Origin: M55B129 sp964506505
GTDB lineage: Bacteria > Bacillota > Dethiobacteria > DTU022
Length of the DNA stretch: 64,000 nucleotides
NCBI GenBank assembly: GCA_964506505.1
Contig: CAZDKY010000005.1
Coordinates: 37,279-101,278, forward strand
Direction: 5' to 3'
How positions within the stretch are numbered: position 1 is the stretch's first letter; every line of letters starts with the position of its first letter. Shown piece by piece: positions 44,368 through 52,852 of the stretch. A program made the position numbers and the translations under genes. Under the pieces are notes generated by a model. That model was given only the letters and a program-made list of their open reading frames with translations. It had not been told where the DNA came from and ran no database searches.

Positions 44368-44387
44368 TCTTCTACACACGTAGAAGA
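44368..44387. promoter_or_regulatory. Palindrome at asparagine-synthase promoter
   Basis: TCTTCTAC-ACAC-GTAGAAGA, a perfect 8-base inverted repeat beginning about one base after the predicted start point. Likely a repressor operator or leader hairpin. Confidence 0.6.
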
Positions 44388-44395
44388 CTAATGTT

Positions 44396-44424
44396 ATTAT
44401 ATCATAATTGGTGGGAATTGTAAA
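44396..44424 (-). promoter_or_regulatory. SigA-type promoter of asparagine-synthase-like gene
   Basis: TTTACA (44419-44424), 17 bases, TATAAT (44396-44401) on the minus strand. Near consensus. Confidence 0.8.
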
Positions 44425-44454
44425 AAAACGGCCCGAGCGACCTCTTTATCAGGC
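44421..44454 (-). terminator. Probable terminator after NADH module
   Basis: Minus-strand stem GCCTGA (44449-44454) with TCGGGC (44431-44436), one G-U pair, 12-base loop, then seven T. It overlaps the stop codon of the last NADH-module gene and the -35 box of the next promoter. Confidence 0.6.
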
Positions 44455-45105
44455 TTTTTTGTCCTTTTTATAATAAAAAGCACCTACCGGGCAGGCTTCA
44501 ACACAGAGCTTGCACTGGGTGCAGATCGATTCGGCCAGGGTGACACCTTCGAAAGTGGTTATGATACTGTTGATCCCGCGATTGGCAAAACCGATCGCTC
44601 CTACACCCGCTTCTTCCCGGTCGGCCCAGAGACAGCGACCGCATAGCACACAGCGGCTGGGGTCAAAAGCAAATTCATCAGGGCTGTCATCAACAATATG
44701 ATCTCTCTGGATTGCTTTAAAACGCTTTTGCTTCAGTTTGAGGCCCCGTTCCTTGGCAATTTTCTGCAGCTCGCAATTTCCATTGGCAGGGCATTCACGG
44801 CAGTTAAGATTATGATCGGATAGGAGCAGCTCAAAAGCTGTTTTTACCAGTCTATCAATCCTGGTACTCCTGGTTCTAACGACCATTTCCTCTCTCACCA
44901 CCTGGGTACAGGAAGTAACCGGACGAGCCATTCCTTCTATTTCCACAAAACAAAGCCGGCAGCTGGCATTAGACCGCTCTTTCTCTCTGACCGCGCAAAG
45001 ATGGGGAATGTAAATGTCATTATCCAGGGCAACCCAGAGCAACTTCTCACCGGCCCGGGCCTTGATCTTTCGGTCATCTATGGTTATGTTGACATAATCG
45101 CTCAT
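44449..45105 (-). CDS. NADH module FeS subunit (HoxU/NuoG N-terminal-like)
   Basis: 218 residues. Clusters in order: [2Fe-2S] with C37, C49, C52, C66; His-Cys [4Fe-4S] with H98, C102, C105, C111; then two ferredoxin motifs. The first ferredoxin motif is C152, C155, C158 and then D162 where Cys is expected; the second (C195, C198, C201, C205) is complete. There is no H-cluster domain, so it is not itself a [FeFe] hydrogenase. Overlaps the NuoF-like gene by four bases. Electron relay to an unlinked catalytic subunit (hydrogenase, formate dehydrogenase or another) is inferred. Confidence 0.9.
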   Translation of the reverse strand: MSDYVNITIDDRKIKARAGEKLLWVALDNDIYIPHLCAVREKERSNASCRLCFVEIEGMARPVTSCTQVVREEMVVRTRSTRIDRLVKTAFELLLSDHNLNCRECPANGNCELQKIAKERGLKLKQKRFKAIQRDHIVDDSPDEFAFDPSRCVLCGRCLWADREEAGVGAIGFANRGINSIITTFEGVTLAESICTQCKLCVEACPVGAFYYKKDKKA

Positions 45106-47012
45106 GTTCTCTTCTTCTCCTTTTCAGGCGGCAGGACGGGAGGAGACAGTTTAATTACCGCATTATATTCTGGAGGACAGGCTTTGCGACAGTTGTCACA
45201 TTTAACACATTTCTCCTGGTCTATCGCCTTTAAACCGTCATCCCTGGTATAAATAGCTTCCGTGGGACAGCTGCCAACACAAACGTTGCAAAGCTTGCTG
45301 CACCTGGAAGGTTCTATGTAAAATAAAACCAGATCACGACAGGCCCGGGCCGGGCAGCGTCCCTCCTCAATGTGCGCTTTATATTCATCCCTAAAATATT
45401 TCAGGGTGGTTAAAACCGGATTTGGCGCAGTGCGTCCCAGATTGCAGAGAGACCCGTCACGGACATCCTCGGCCAGTTCTTCCAACAGAGTAAGTCTTTC
45501 TTCATCGCCATGTCCCCGGGTTATATCGGTCAGGATGTCAAGCATGTGTTTCGTTCCGAGGCGGCAGAAAGTACATTTACCGCAAGATTCCTGCTGGGTA
45601 AATTCGAGGAAATAGTGAGCCACCGAAACCATACAGTCATCTTCATCCATCACCACCAGGCCACCCGATCCCATGATCGCCCCGGCCTCATGAAGGGAAT
45701 CAAAATCAATCGGCACATCAAGAGCCGATTCCGGCAGGCATCCACCGGAAGGGCCCCCGATCTGGACCGCTTTAAATTCCTTACCGTCAGGAAGGCCGCC
45801 GCCCACTTCAAAAATTAATTCCCGCAGAGTTGTTCCCATGGGCACTTCAACCAGACCGGTATTGACAACTTTGCCCACCAGCGAAAAAACAGCCGTCCCC
45901 GGGCTTTCCGGGGTTCCGATACTCTTAAACCAGTCTGCTCCGCGGTTTATTATATGTGGAACATATGAAAAAGTTTTAACATTGTTAATGACAGTAGGTT
46001 TGCCCCACAGGCCCTCCACGGCCGGAAAAGGCGGGCGGTACCGCGGCACACCGCGGCGGCCTTCGATGGAAGAAAGAAGAGCCGTTTCTTCACCGCAGAC
46101 AAAAGCTCCGGCACCCTGGAAAACATGAAGATCAAAGTTAAATTCCGTTCCGAGGATGCAAGAACCAAGCACCCCTTTTTCCCGAGCCTGCTTCAGTGCT
46201 TCACGGACTCGTTTGACTGCCCGCGGGTATTCGGCCCTGATGTAGAGATATCCTTCTGTTGCTCCAATAGCATAGGCACAGAGAACCATTCCCTCTATGA
46301 CCTGGTGGGGATCCGATTCCAGAATACTTCGATCCATGAAAGCTCCGGGGTCACCTTCGTCCGCATTGCAAATCACATATTTTTCATCCCCTCCGGCTTT
46401 AAGGCTCGTCTCCCATTTCCGTCCGGTGGGGAAACCGGCGCCCCCTCGCCCTCGCAGGTTGGACGCTTTTACTTCATCCAAAATCCTGGCAGGTTCGTCA
46501 CTTAAAGCTTTTGCCAGAGCCCGGTAACCATCTTTTTCAATATAGCTGTCAATACTTTCCGGATCAATATAACCACACTGCTCCAGGATCAGTTTATTTT
46601 CGTAAACACCACGGGGAAAATCTTCAAAAGTGGGAAAGACATCGTTACGATCTACTGCAGCCAGGGCGTATTCATAACAGGGATCTTCACCGGCAAGAAA
46701 ATCTTCAACCAGCAAGTGGACCAGTCCCTCATCAAGATTCCCATAGGTTATGGCCGGGAAACCTGGTTTAACAATTATCGCCAACGGCTCGGCATAACAG
46801 TGTCCAATACAGCCAACTTCCACAACTTCAGCATCTAGGCCGTGAGCTTCAATCTCCCTGAGGAAAAATTCTTTGACCTGAAGAGCGCCCGCTGCCACAC
46901 CACAGGAAGCCGTGCCAAGCAAAATCCGGGTCCTCTTTCGGAGGGTTTCTTCATTTTGCTTTGCCGCTTCGAACAGCTTTTCATAGTTATCCATGGGGCT
47001 GTCTGCACTCAC
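45102..47012 (-). CDS. NADH-oxidising flavoprotein subunit (NuoF/HndC-like)
   Basis: 636 residues. N-terminal thioredoxin-like [2Fe-2S] domain (TASCGVAAGA, GCIGHCYAEP), NADH/FMN domain (GRGGAGFPTGRKWE, CNADEGDPGAFMDR, GAYICGEE-like GAFVCGEETAL), SLBB domain, NADH_4Fe-4S (ESCGKCTFCRLG), and two C-terminal ferredoxin motifs (CSKLCNVCVGSCP, CVKCDNCRKACP). This domain set is typical of NAD-linked bifurcating hydrogenase and formate dehydrogenase complexes. GTG start overlaps the NuoE-like stop. Confidence 0.94.
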   Translation of the reverse strand: MSADSPMDNYEKLFEAAKQNEETLRKRTRILLGTASCGVAAGALQVKEFFLREIEAHGLDAEVVEVGCIGHCYAEPLAIIVKPGFPAITYGNLDEGLVHLLVEDFLAGEDPCYEYALAAVDRNDVFPTFEDFPRGVYENKLILEQCGYIDPESIDSYIEKDGYRALAKALSDEPARILDEVKASNLRGRGGAGFPTGRKWETSLKAGGDEKYVICNADEGDPGAFMDRSILESDPHQVIEGMVLCAYAIGATEGYLYIRAEYPRAVKRVREALKQAREKGVLGSCILGTEFNFDLHVFQGAGAFVCGEETALLSSIEGRRGVPRYRPPFPAVEGLWGKPTVINNVKTFSYVPHIINRGADWFKSIGTPESPGTAVFSLVGKVVNTGLVEVPMGTTLRELIFEVGGGLPDGKEFKAVQIGGPSGGCLPESALDVPIDFDSLHEAGAIMGSGGLVVMDEDDCMVSVAHYFLEFTQQESCGKCTFCRLGTKHMLDILTDITRGHGDEERLTLLEELAEDVRDGSLCNLGRTAPNPVLTTLKYFRDEYKAHIEEGRCPARACRDLVLFYIEPSRCSKLCNVCVGSCPTEAIYTRDDGLKAIDQEKCVKCDNCRKACPPEYNAVIKLSPPVLPPEKEKKRT

Positions 47013-47575
47013 TTATTTTCGCCCCCTTCAGCTGCCGATTTTTTCGTTTCTTCTTCTGTTTCTTTTTCTGTCTCTTCTTCCTTCTGGTCCGCGTCCTCAA
47101 ACTCAAGCATCATCCCGTCAACCCTGGTTGGGGTAACATAACCCTCAATGCGATCATCATTAACAACCACAACCGGAGCCAGGGTGCAACAGCCAACGCA
47201 GGCAACCCGCTCCAGGCTGTAGAGGCGATCCGGACTGGTTTCCCCTTCTTCAATTTCCATCCGTCTCTCAAATGATTCCAGGGTAATTTCACCGCCTTTC
47301 ATGTAACAGGCGGTCCCCATGCACACCTTGACCTGGTACTTACCCGGCGGGTTGAGGCGAAACTGGTTATAAAATGTAGCTATACCATAAATATCAACAG
47401 CAGGGATGTCCAATCCCTCGGACAATTTCTCCATCGCCAGGGCAGGGAGATAACCAAGCTTTGATTGGACTCTTTGTAAAGAGGGAATTAAATCTTCCCG
47501 ATTCCGGGAGCTGTTCTGCAGGACTTCTTCCACGGTGGAAAGGATCAGTTCCCTTTCTCCTTCCAGTAGCTGCAC
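47009..47575 (-). CDS. NADH module [2Fe-2S] subunit (NuoE/HndA-like)
   Basis: 188 residues. Thioredoxin-like fold with CMGTACYMKG and CVGCCTLAP, the four Cys for a [2Fe-2S] cluster. The N-terminal helical part is normal. The C-terminal tail of about 35 residues is very rich in Glu/Lys/Thr and probably disordered. GTG start nine bases after AAGGAG. First gene of the NADH module. Confidence 0.94.
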   Translation of the reverse strand: MQLLEGERELILSTVEEVLQNSSRNREDLIPSLQRVQSKLGYLPALAMEKLSEGLDIPAVDIYGIATFYNQFRLNPPGKYQVKVCMGTACYMKGGEITLESFERRMEIEEGETSPDRLYSLERVACVGCCTLAPVVVVNDDRIEGYVTPTRVDGMMLEFEDADQKEEETEKETEEETKKSAAEGGENK

Positions 47576-47615
47576 AGGTTACATCTCCTTGTTCGATATT
47601 TACTACAGGTTACAT
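47574..47615. repeat. Direct repeat at NADH-module start
   Basis: ACAGGTTACAT occurs at 47574-47584 and again at 47605-47615, 31 bases apart (plus-strand reading), spanning the start codon and ribosome site of the NuoE-like gene. About three helical turns apart; might be a paired regulator site or a small duplication. Confidence 0.5.
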
Positions 47616-47710
47616 TCTAGGTCTATAATAACATACTATTTATAAGTACGTACTAAAATTTTTACCATACCTTGAGAAGTTTAATTATTTGGAATAATAT
47701 ATTTAATTTT

Positions 47711-48829
47711 TCAAGAAGAGAGACGATAAACCAGCTCTTCCCGGTAATTAGTAATAATTTTGATATATCCCTGCAGCATTGCATTAACCTGATCATTTCC
47801 CGTGTCGACAAGGAGATGCCCCTGCTCGAGAGTCATTATTTTATTCTTAACCGCTACAACGATTATATTTTTTTTGCCAACTTTTTCAATGATCGCTGCG
47901 CTGATCTGCTGGTTGCCCCGCCCAAAGAGATAGCCCTGTCCGCCAATAACAGTAACAATAATTTTTGCTTTTTTCCCTCCAATCAGATCGAGAATCCGCT
48001 GTTCATTGGCATCGGCTGCCAGTAGTTCTCTGTTGCAGACAACGTCCACCCCGAGCAGTGTATTGGGCAGGTTCAGTCTATCCATGATGGCAGCGGCAGT
48101 AGTCCCCGGTCCGACAATATAAAGGACATCCCGTTCCATTTTTTCAATCACATATTCGGCTATTCCTGCCAGGACCGCTTTCTCGGTCTGTGCTTTTCCT
48201 ACCTTGAGATTTTGCATTAATCCCTCCGCCTCCGGAACGGTCAGATAACCGTAAAGGCGGGCAGAAAGAAAACCGCGGCGGAAAGCTTCTTCATCGATAT
48301 CCATGACCTCCGCCCGGCGCAGGGGGTATCCCGTTTCCGTCAGGAACCTTCTGGCTAATCTGCCGGCACTGCGAGGGTTGGTAGCATAAACCGCCGAATG
48401 GATTTTTACCCCTGCCGGGATCCCGATCACCGGCAGCTCCGACTTTTCACCGAGGGCCGAGCAAATATTACGCGCTGTTCCGTCTCCACCAGCAAAGAGG
48501 AGCAGATCAACACCGCGTTTGACCATCTCCACGGCTGCCTTTTCTGTATCGGCAGCGCTGGTCGGCTCCATAATAGATTCGATCAGTTCCATATTAAAAC
48601 CGCAGCGCCGCCCCGCTTCTTTACCCATCCTTCCCGGACAGGTAACCAGCAAAATATTCTCCCGTTTCTCCGATAGCTCCTCCAGGGCCAGTACCGCCTT
48701 CTCGTTAGCTTCCGGTATCGCTCCCATGGATAGCGCCTTTTCAACTATCTGCGGACCGTCGGTTCCCTTCAGACCAACTTTTCCTCCCATGCCGGCAATA
48801 GGGTTGACTATAAGACCTACTTTTTTCAT
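47711..48829 (-). CDS. ATP-NAD kinase-fold protein (AcoX-like)
   Basis: 372 residues. VGLIVNPIAGMGG at the N-terminus and FAGGDGTARN (the NAD/diacylglycerol kinase GGDGT motif) near residue 115. Longer than NAD kinase and similar to AcoX proteins found beside acetoin and lipoyl-dependent dehydrogenase genes. Its ATG overlaps the lpd stop (ATGA). Function unknown; a link to 2-oxoacid or glycine dehydrogenase cofactors is inferred only from position. Confidence 0.8.
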   Translation of the reverse strand: MKKVGLIVNPIAGMGGKVGLKGTDGPQIVEKALSMGAIPEANEKAVLALEELSEKRENILLVTCPGRMGKEAGRRCGFNMELIESIMEPTSAADTEKAAVEMVKRGVDLLLFAGGDGTARNICSALGEKSELPVIGIPAGVKIHSAVYATNPRSAGRLARRFLTETGYPLRRAEVMDIDEEAFRRGFLSARLYGYLTVPEAEGLMQNLKVGKAQTEKAVLAGIAEYVIEKMERDVLYIVGPGTTAAAIMDRLNLPNTLLGVDVVCNRELLAADANEQRILDLIGGKKAKIIVTVIGGQGYLFGRGNQQISAAIIEKVGKKNIIVVAVKNKIMTLEQGHLLVDTGNDQVNAMLQGYIKIITNYREELVYRLSS

Positions 48830-50232
48830 AATCGCCCCAGGTGAAGAGCGGTTTTATTCACGGCCATGGCCGCTTCCCAGACTGCTTCGGAGAGAGTCGG
48901 ATGGGGATGAATTAGTTCGGCCAGTTCTGCGGCGCCAATCCCCCTGGCTACTGCCAGGGAACCCTCCTGGATCAGGTCGGAAGCATGGGGCCCCAGTATA
49001 TGGAACCCTATAACTTTCTGCTCCCCGCCGGCGGCAATTATTTTCACCACCCCTTCAGTTTCAGCCTGGGTGGCTGCCTTACCACTGGCCGAAAAGGGAA
49101 ATTTGCCGATTTTTAAATCTTCAAATCCCTTTTCTTTGGCCTCTTCTTCACTTAAGCCAACACAGGCCAGCTCGGGATCGGTAAAGAGGCAGGCAGGGAC
49201 AACGGAACCGTCAAAATGAGCTTTTATGCCGGCAATATTTTCAGCGGCCACTACCCCCTGGCGGTAAGCAACATGAGCAAGGTAATAACTTGGAGCGGCA
49301 ACATCACCAATGGCATAAATATGGGGAACCGTGGTTTCCATCTTACTATTCACTTTTATCCCGGAATTATCGTATTCAACACCAAGGGCGTCGAGATCTT
49401 GATCACCAAAAGTCGGTTTCCGGCCTACGGAAAGGAGGACTTTTTCCGTTTTAATTATTTCTTCGCCCCTGCGGCCGGTCGCGGTCAATCTGAGACCTCC
49501 GTCGATTGTTTCTATTTTCTGCACCGGAGTATTCATCTTAATTTCCAGGCCGGCCCGGCGTATATAAGTAGAAAGGCGGCGGACCATTTCCAGGTCCATG
49601 CGCCGCAATAGTCTTTCACTGCGGTGAACAATGGTCACTTTTGTACCAAGCCCCAAAAATATAGAAGCCATTTCCAGGGCAATCACTCCACCTCCTATGA
49701 CAGCCATCGTTTCCGGTAGCTCTTCAAGAGCCAGCGCTTCGCGGGAAGTAATTACCCCCGGCAGATCCAGGCCGGGAGTGGGCGGATAAATTTCTTCGCT
49801 GCCCGTAGCCAGGATGACGTTTTCCGTTTCCAAATCAACTTCTCCACCCTTATTCAGACCCACAACCACCCGGTGGGGATTCAAGACTTTACCGACCCCG
49901 GCAAAGAAATCGACCTTGCTCCTTTTCAGTAGCTCGGCAACGTGGCCAACCAGCTCATCGACCACCGCCTTTTTCTTTTCCTGCAGTCGGGCATAGGAAA
50001 ATTCTATGTTGTTAAGCTTGAAGCCAAATTCATCAGCCCGCTGGAGACGCCTGTAGAAGGCGGCCCCGTGGGTAAGCACTTTAGTGGGAATACAACCGCG
50101 GTTTAAACAAACGCCGCCAAGATCTTCTTTTTCAACCACCGCTGTTTTCAAGCCAAGCGATCCAGCCCTCAGAGCAGCCAGATAGCCACCAGGACCGCTG
50201 CCGATAATTACAACCCGGTAATTCTCACCCAT
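48826..50232 (-). CDS. lpdA: Dihydrolipoyl dehydrogenase (L protein)
   Basis: FAD enzyme reoxidising dihydrolipoyl groups, here of GcvH. 468 residues. VIIGSGPGGYLAALRAG (FAD), GGVCLNRGCIPTKVL with the redox disulfide, VIGGGVIALEMASIF (NAD), and the C-terminal HPHPTLSE with the catalytic His. Overlaps the acyltransferase gene by eight bases. Confidence 0.96.
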   Translation of the reverse strand: MGENYRVVIIGSGPGGYLAALRAGSLGLKTAVVEKEDLGGVCLNRGCIPTKVLTHGAAFYRRLQRADEFGFKLNNIEFSYARLQEKKKAVVDELVGHVAELLKRSKVDFFAGVGKVLNPHRVVVGLNKGGEVDLETENVILATGSEEIYPPTPGLDLPGVITSREALALEELPETMAVIGGGVIALEMASIFLGLGTKVTIVHRSERLLRRMDLEMVRRLSTYIRRAGLEIKMNTPVQKIETIDGGLRLTATGRRGEEIIKTEKVLLSVGRKPTFGDQDLDALGVEYDNSGIKVNSKMETTVPHIYAIGDVAAPSYYLAHVAYRQGVVAAENIAGIKAHFDGSVVPACLFTDPELACVGLSEEEAKEKGFEDLKIGKFPFSASGKAATQAETEGVVKIIAAGGEQKVIGFHILGPHASDLIQEGSLAVARGIGAAELAELIHPHPTLSEAVWEAAMAVNKTALHLGRL

Positions 50233-51004
50233 CTATTGATTCCCCCTTTTCTTCCTTGAATATGCGTATGCTGGTAAATACAGCAGGGATGACCATGGAA
50301 AAAGCCTTGACCAGGGCCCTGGTCATCTTTTCATAGTTAACATTGCAGCCGAGATCAAGCAGGCCGGCCGCTTTTTCACCCAGTTCAACCCGTTTCCTTT
50401 TATCACCCAAACGGTGGGGATCCTTTTTCAGGACCCTTTGGTATAGATCGAGAGGCAGGGCAAAGAGAATCGAGCCGTGCTGCAGAACAATTCCTTTCCG
50501 GCGAAGCTGGGCGCTGCCCACTACCTTTTTCCCGTCAACCTGTATTTCATAGGCTGATGGGGTATCGAAACAGGACCCGGGGGCCAATACCGACCGATTT
50601 TCTTTTTCCGGGGTTAGATAAGCAGGTATCCCCAGCAGGTTAAAAGCGGTTATCAGGCCGCGGCTTATGGCGCGATACGAATCCATTACTCCGCCGTTGT
50701 TGATAAAGGGATTCGCTTCAGGGACAATTATACTGTAAGTAAGTTCCCGATCGTGGAGAACAGCCCGCCCCCCGGTAGAGCGACGCACCACATCAATACC
50801 AGCTTCCGCACAGGCAGTCAGGTCAACTACGTCATTCTCATCCTGGAAATAGCCGAGGGAAACGGCGGGAGGCGACCACCGGTAAATACGCAGGGTGGGA
50901 AGGCTTTCCCCGGCAGCAACTTCTTCCATAAGGGCAAGGTCTTTTTCCATATTTTTTTCTCCGCGCAGCGGAGGGTCCAGGATGAGACGCCACTGGTGAA
51001 GCAA
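50225..51004 (-). CDS. Octanoyl/lipoyl transferase or ligase, LipM/LplA family
   Basis: 259 residues of the biotin/lipoate protein ligase fold. RRSTGGRAVLHDRELTYS is the family signature. C145 (GSCFDTPSAYEI) followed by VDGKKVVGSAQ matches the acyl-Cys octanoyltransferase LipM rather than a pure LplA ligase, which has no need of that Cys. TTG start eight bases after GGAGG. It should load octanoyl (or lipoyl) on GcvH. Between the radical SAM pair and lpdA. Confidence 0.85.
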   Translation of the reverse strand: MLHQWRLILDPPLRGEKNMEKDLALMEEVAAGESLPTLRIYRWSPPAVSLGYFQDENDVVDLTACAEAGIDVVRRSTGGRAVLHDRELTYSIIVPEANPFINNGGVMDSYRAISRGLITAFNLLGIPAYLTPEKENRSVLAPGSCFDTPSAYEIQVDGKKVVGSAQLRRKGIVLQHGSILFALPLDLYQRVLKKDPHRLGDKRKRVELGEKAAGLLDLGCNVNYEKMTRALVKAFSMVIPAVFTSIRIFKEEKGESIDG

Positions 51005-51017
51005 GACTGTTTCCTCC

Positions 51018-51983
51018 TTATATTCTCTCCAGGGAAAGCGAAGCCCTTAAATCCCGGAGCACTTTTTCCTTTTCTTCTTTATTAAGAGGACGGTGATAGT
51101 TAAAAAGTGCCCTCCCGGGGCGTTCATTGTAATAAGGTCGGTTGCATCCAGGACATCCGCTCGTTCGAAAAGCATTCCCGTCGCCAAGCAGGAAAATCAA
51201 TTCTTCATCCAGATCACCGAAAGAAACCAGGCGTCCGCCGGAAAATTGAAAAGAAGACAAGCAGGCTAGCTTTTCCCGCAAAAGGTAATGGCCGGCCTGA
51301 ATACGTCGGTAAGAGGTCAGCTCCGGCGGGGGCTGGTTTTCCATGGGGGTTCCTTTCAGCGGCGTAAAAGCGAAGAGAGCAACAGTTATTCCGGCCTGCA
51401 GCAGCTCATCGATCATGGCCAGTATTTCATACTCACTTTCACCGAGGCCACGGATCAGGTGGGTGCTCATCCTGCCGGGATTCTTCTCGGCACAGCGCAG
51501 CAGCAGGTTGAGCCGGTTTTGCAGGGATCCCCCTTTAATTTTCCGATGAGCTTCTTCATTGACTACATCAATCGAAATACTGATCCTGTCCGCACCGGCG
51601 TCAAAGAGCGTTCTCACCTCTTCCTCACTGCTTATCCAGACCGACAGCGAGAGGGGAAGGGTCGATAAGCTCTTCAATCTACCGATCAATTCAAACAGGG
51701 GTTTAATCCCTTCCCTGTGTCTGACTGACTGGAGACAGATCCGTTCTATCCCTTTCTGTTCAGCTGCTGGAAGAGCTCCCTCCACCGCGGACCAGGGATA
51801 AGCGGGCCAGGTGATCCGTCCCAGTTTCTTAAAGCTTTCCCCGCCCCCGCTGCCCTGGGGACAGAAGGCACAGTTCATCAGGCAGCGATTTCCGGACAGC
51901 AGGTAAACTGTAGTTGGATAGGCATCCATACGGCTTTTTGAAAGATCAAGACAGGCAGCGGTGCCTGCTGAAACACGGATCAC
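51018..51983 (-). CDS. Radical SAM protein, candidate LipS1/LipS2-type lipoyl synthase component
   Basis: About 321 residues. The SAM cluster motif CLMNCAFC (C34, C38, C41 from this start) follows a short N-terminal extension. The rest is a partial TIM barrel (RISISIDVVNEEAHRKIKGGS, THLIRGLGESEYE), and GCPGCN near the C-terminus may hold a second cluster. It resembles biotin-synthase-like proteins but no bio genes are near. Its GTG overlaps the previous radical SAM stop (GTGA). Adjacent to acyltransferase, lpdA and gcv genes, so lipoyl sulfur insertion is the best guess. Confidence 0.72.
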   Translation of the reverse strand: MIRVSAGTAACLDLSKSRMDAYPTTVYLLSGNRCLMNCAFCPQGSGGGESFKKLGRITWPAYPWSAVEGALPAAEQKGIERICLQSVRHREGIKPLFELIGRLKSLSTLPLSLSVWISSEEEVRTLFDAGADRISISIDVVNEEAHRKIKGGSLQNRLNLLLRCAEKNPGRMSTHLIRGLGESEYEILAMIDELLQAGITVALFAFTPLKGTPMENQPPPELTSYRRIQAGHYLLREKLACLSSFQFSGGRLVSFGDLDEELIFLLGDGNAFRTSGCPGCNRPYYNERPGRALFNYHRPLNKEEKEKVLRDLRASLSLERI

Positions 51984-52852
51984 AGTGAACAACACTCCTC
52001 GGATAAGGTTATCGACAGGCCAAAATCGTAAGCCAGCTGGCGGGCTCCCGGAGTGGGCAGGACAATCTTGTTAAACCCTGCCCTGATAGCCAGACAGTCA
52101 AGGTCTTCCCGGTAGCGACCGCCGGGGCGCATACATCCCAGATAGAGCGGCGTACCCGGGAACATCAGTCGGGCAGTAGCTAAAAAACGGCCTACCTCGT
52201 CAGATGGCGGCGGATCACAGTTGGCGAATGGGGTTCCGGCAGTAGGACGGAAAACAAGCATACTGATCGCTTCCACCGCTTCCTGCCGTAACATTTCGAG
52301 CGCTTTGTATTCTCCTTTTATCACCCCGCAGCTGAGGCCGATACAGAGATGGGGCACTACACGGGAATATTTCTGCAGGCTGCGGTAAGAAGCAAGATAA
52401 TCTTCCACGGTGGCCGGCAGTCCATAAACGGAGGCAATCGTTTCATTATCACCAACAAAATCAAAGGAGATCACCGAGGATATTTCAGACAACCGGGCGG
52501 CTTCCGTATCGGAAACGAGTCCGGTATGCATATTGAGCCTCCCCCGGCTTGCCAGTTCCTTAAGTTCAGCCCATCTCTCCAGCAGGGGAACTCGCCCTTC
52601 CCTGGTGCATCCGCCGGAAACCAGATAACTTTTCTCCCGGCCTTTTTTGCCCGGCAGAACTTTTTCCAGCGGAACCATGTGCTGCAGATATACGCCGGCA
52701 CAGTGGGCACAGTTGAGGTCACAGTGTCCCCCTGTAACAGAAACCGAAAGGGTCCGGTTGGGAGCTGAAAACTCAATACTGTCCGGGAAAAAGGTTCTTC
52801 GCACTTCCCAGGCCCTTTCAAGCAAACGTTCCAATTCAGGATTACCGGCCAA
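51980..52852 (-). CDS. Radical SAM protein, candidate LipS1/LipS2-type lipoyl synthase component
   Basis: 290 residues, distinct from its neighbour. Radical SAM motif CDLNCAHC at C44, C48, C51; preceded by SVSVTGGH. Other cysteines: GGCTREG, GLSCG, LGCMRPGG, and the C-terminal EECCSL, candidate ligands for an auxiliary cluster. It has no N-terminal CxxxxCxxxxxC cluster of classical LipA. TTG start, nine bases after GGAGG. First gene of the run that carries lipoyl acyltransferase and lpdA. Confidence 0.72.
   Translation of the reverse strand: MAGNPELERLLERAWEVRRTFFPDSIEFSAPNRTLSVSVTGGHCDLNCAHCAGVYLQHMVPLEKVLPGKKGREKSYLVSGGCTREGRVPLLERWAELKELASRGRLNMHTGLVSDTEAARLSEISSVISFDFVGDNETIASVYGLPATVEDYLASYRSLQKYSRVVPHLCIGLSCGVIKGEYKALEMLRQEAVEAISMLVFRPTAGTPFANCDPPPSDEVGRFLATARLMFPGTPLYLGCMRPGGRYREDLDCLAIRAGFNKIVLPTPGARQLAYDFGLSITLSEECCSL

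Noticed and set aside
44449..47575. [FeFe] hydrogenase operon
   Set aside because: The HoxU-like subunit stops after the ferredoxin motifs; no H-cluster domain is present in the window, so only the NADH module is claimed.
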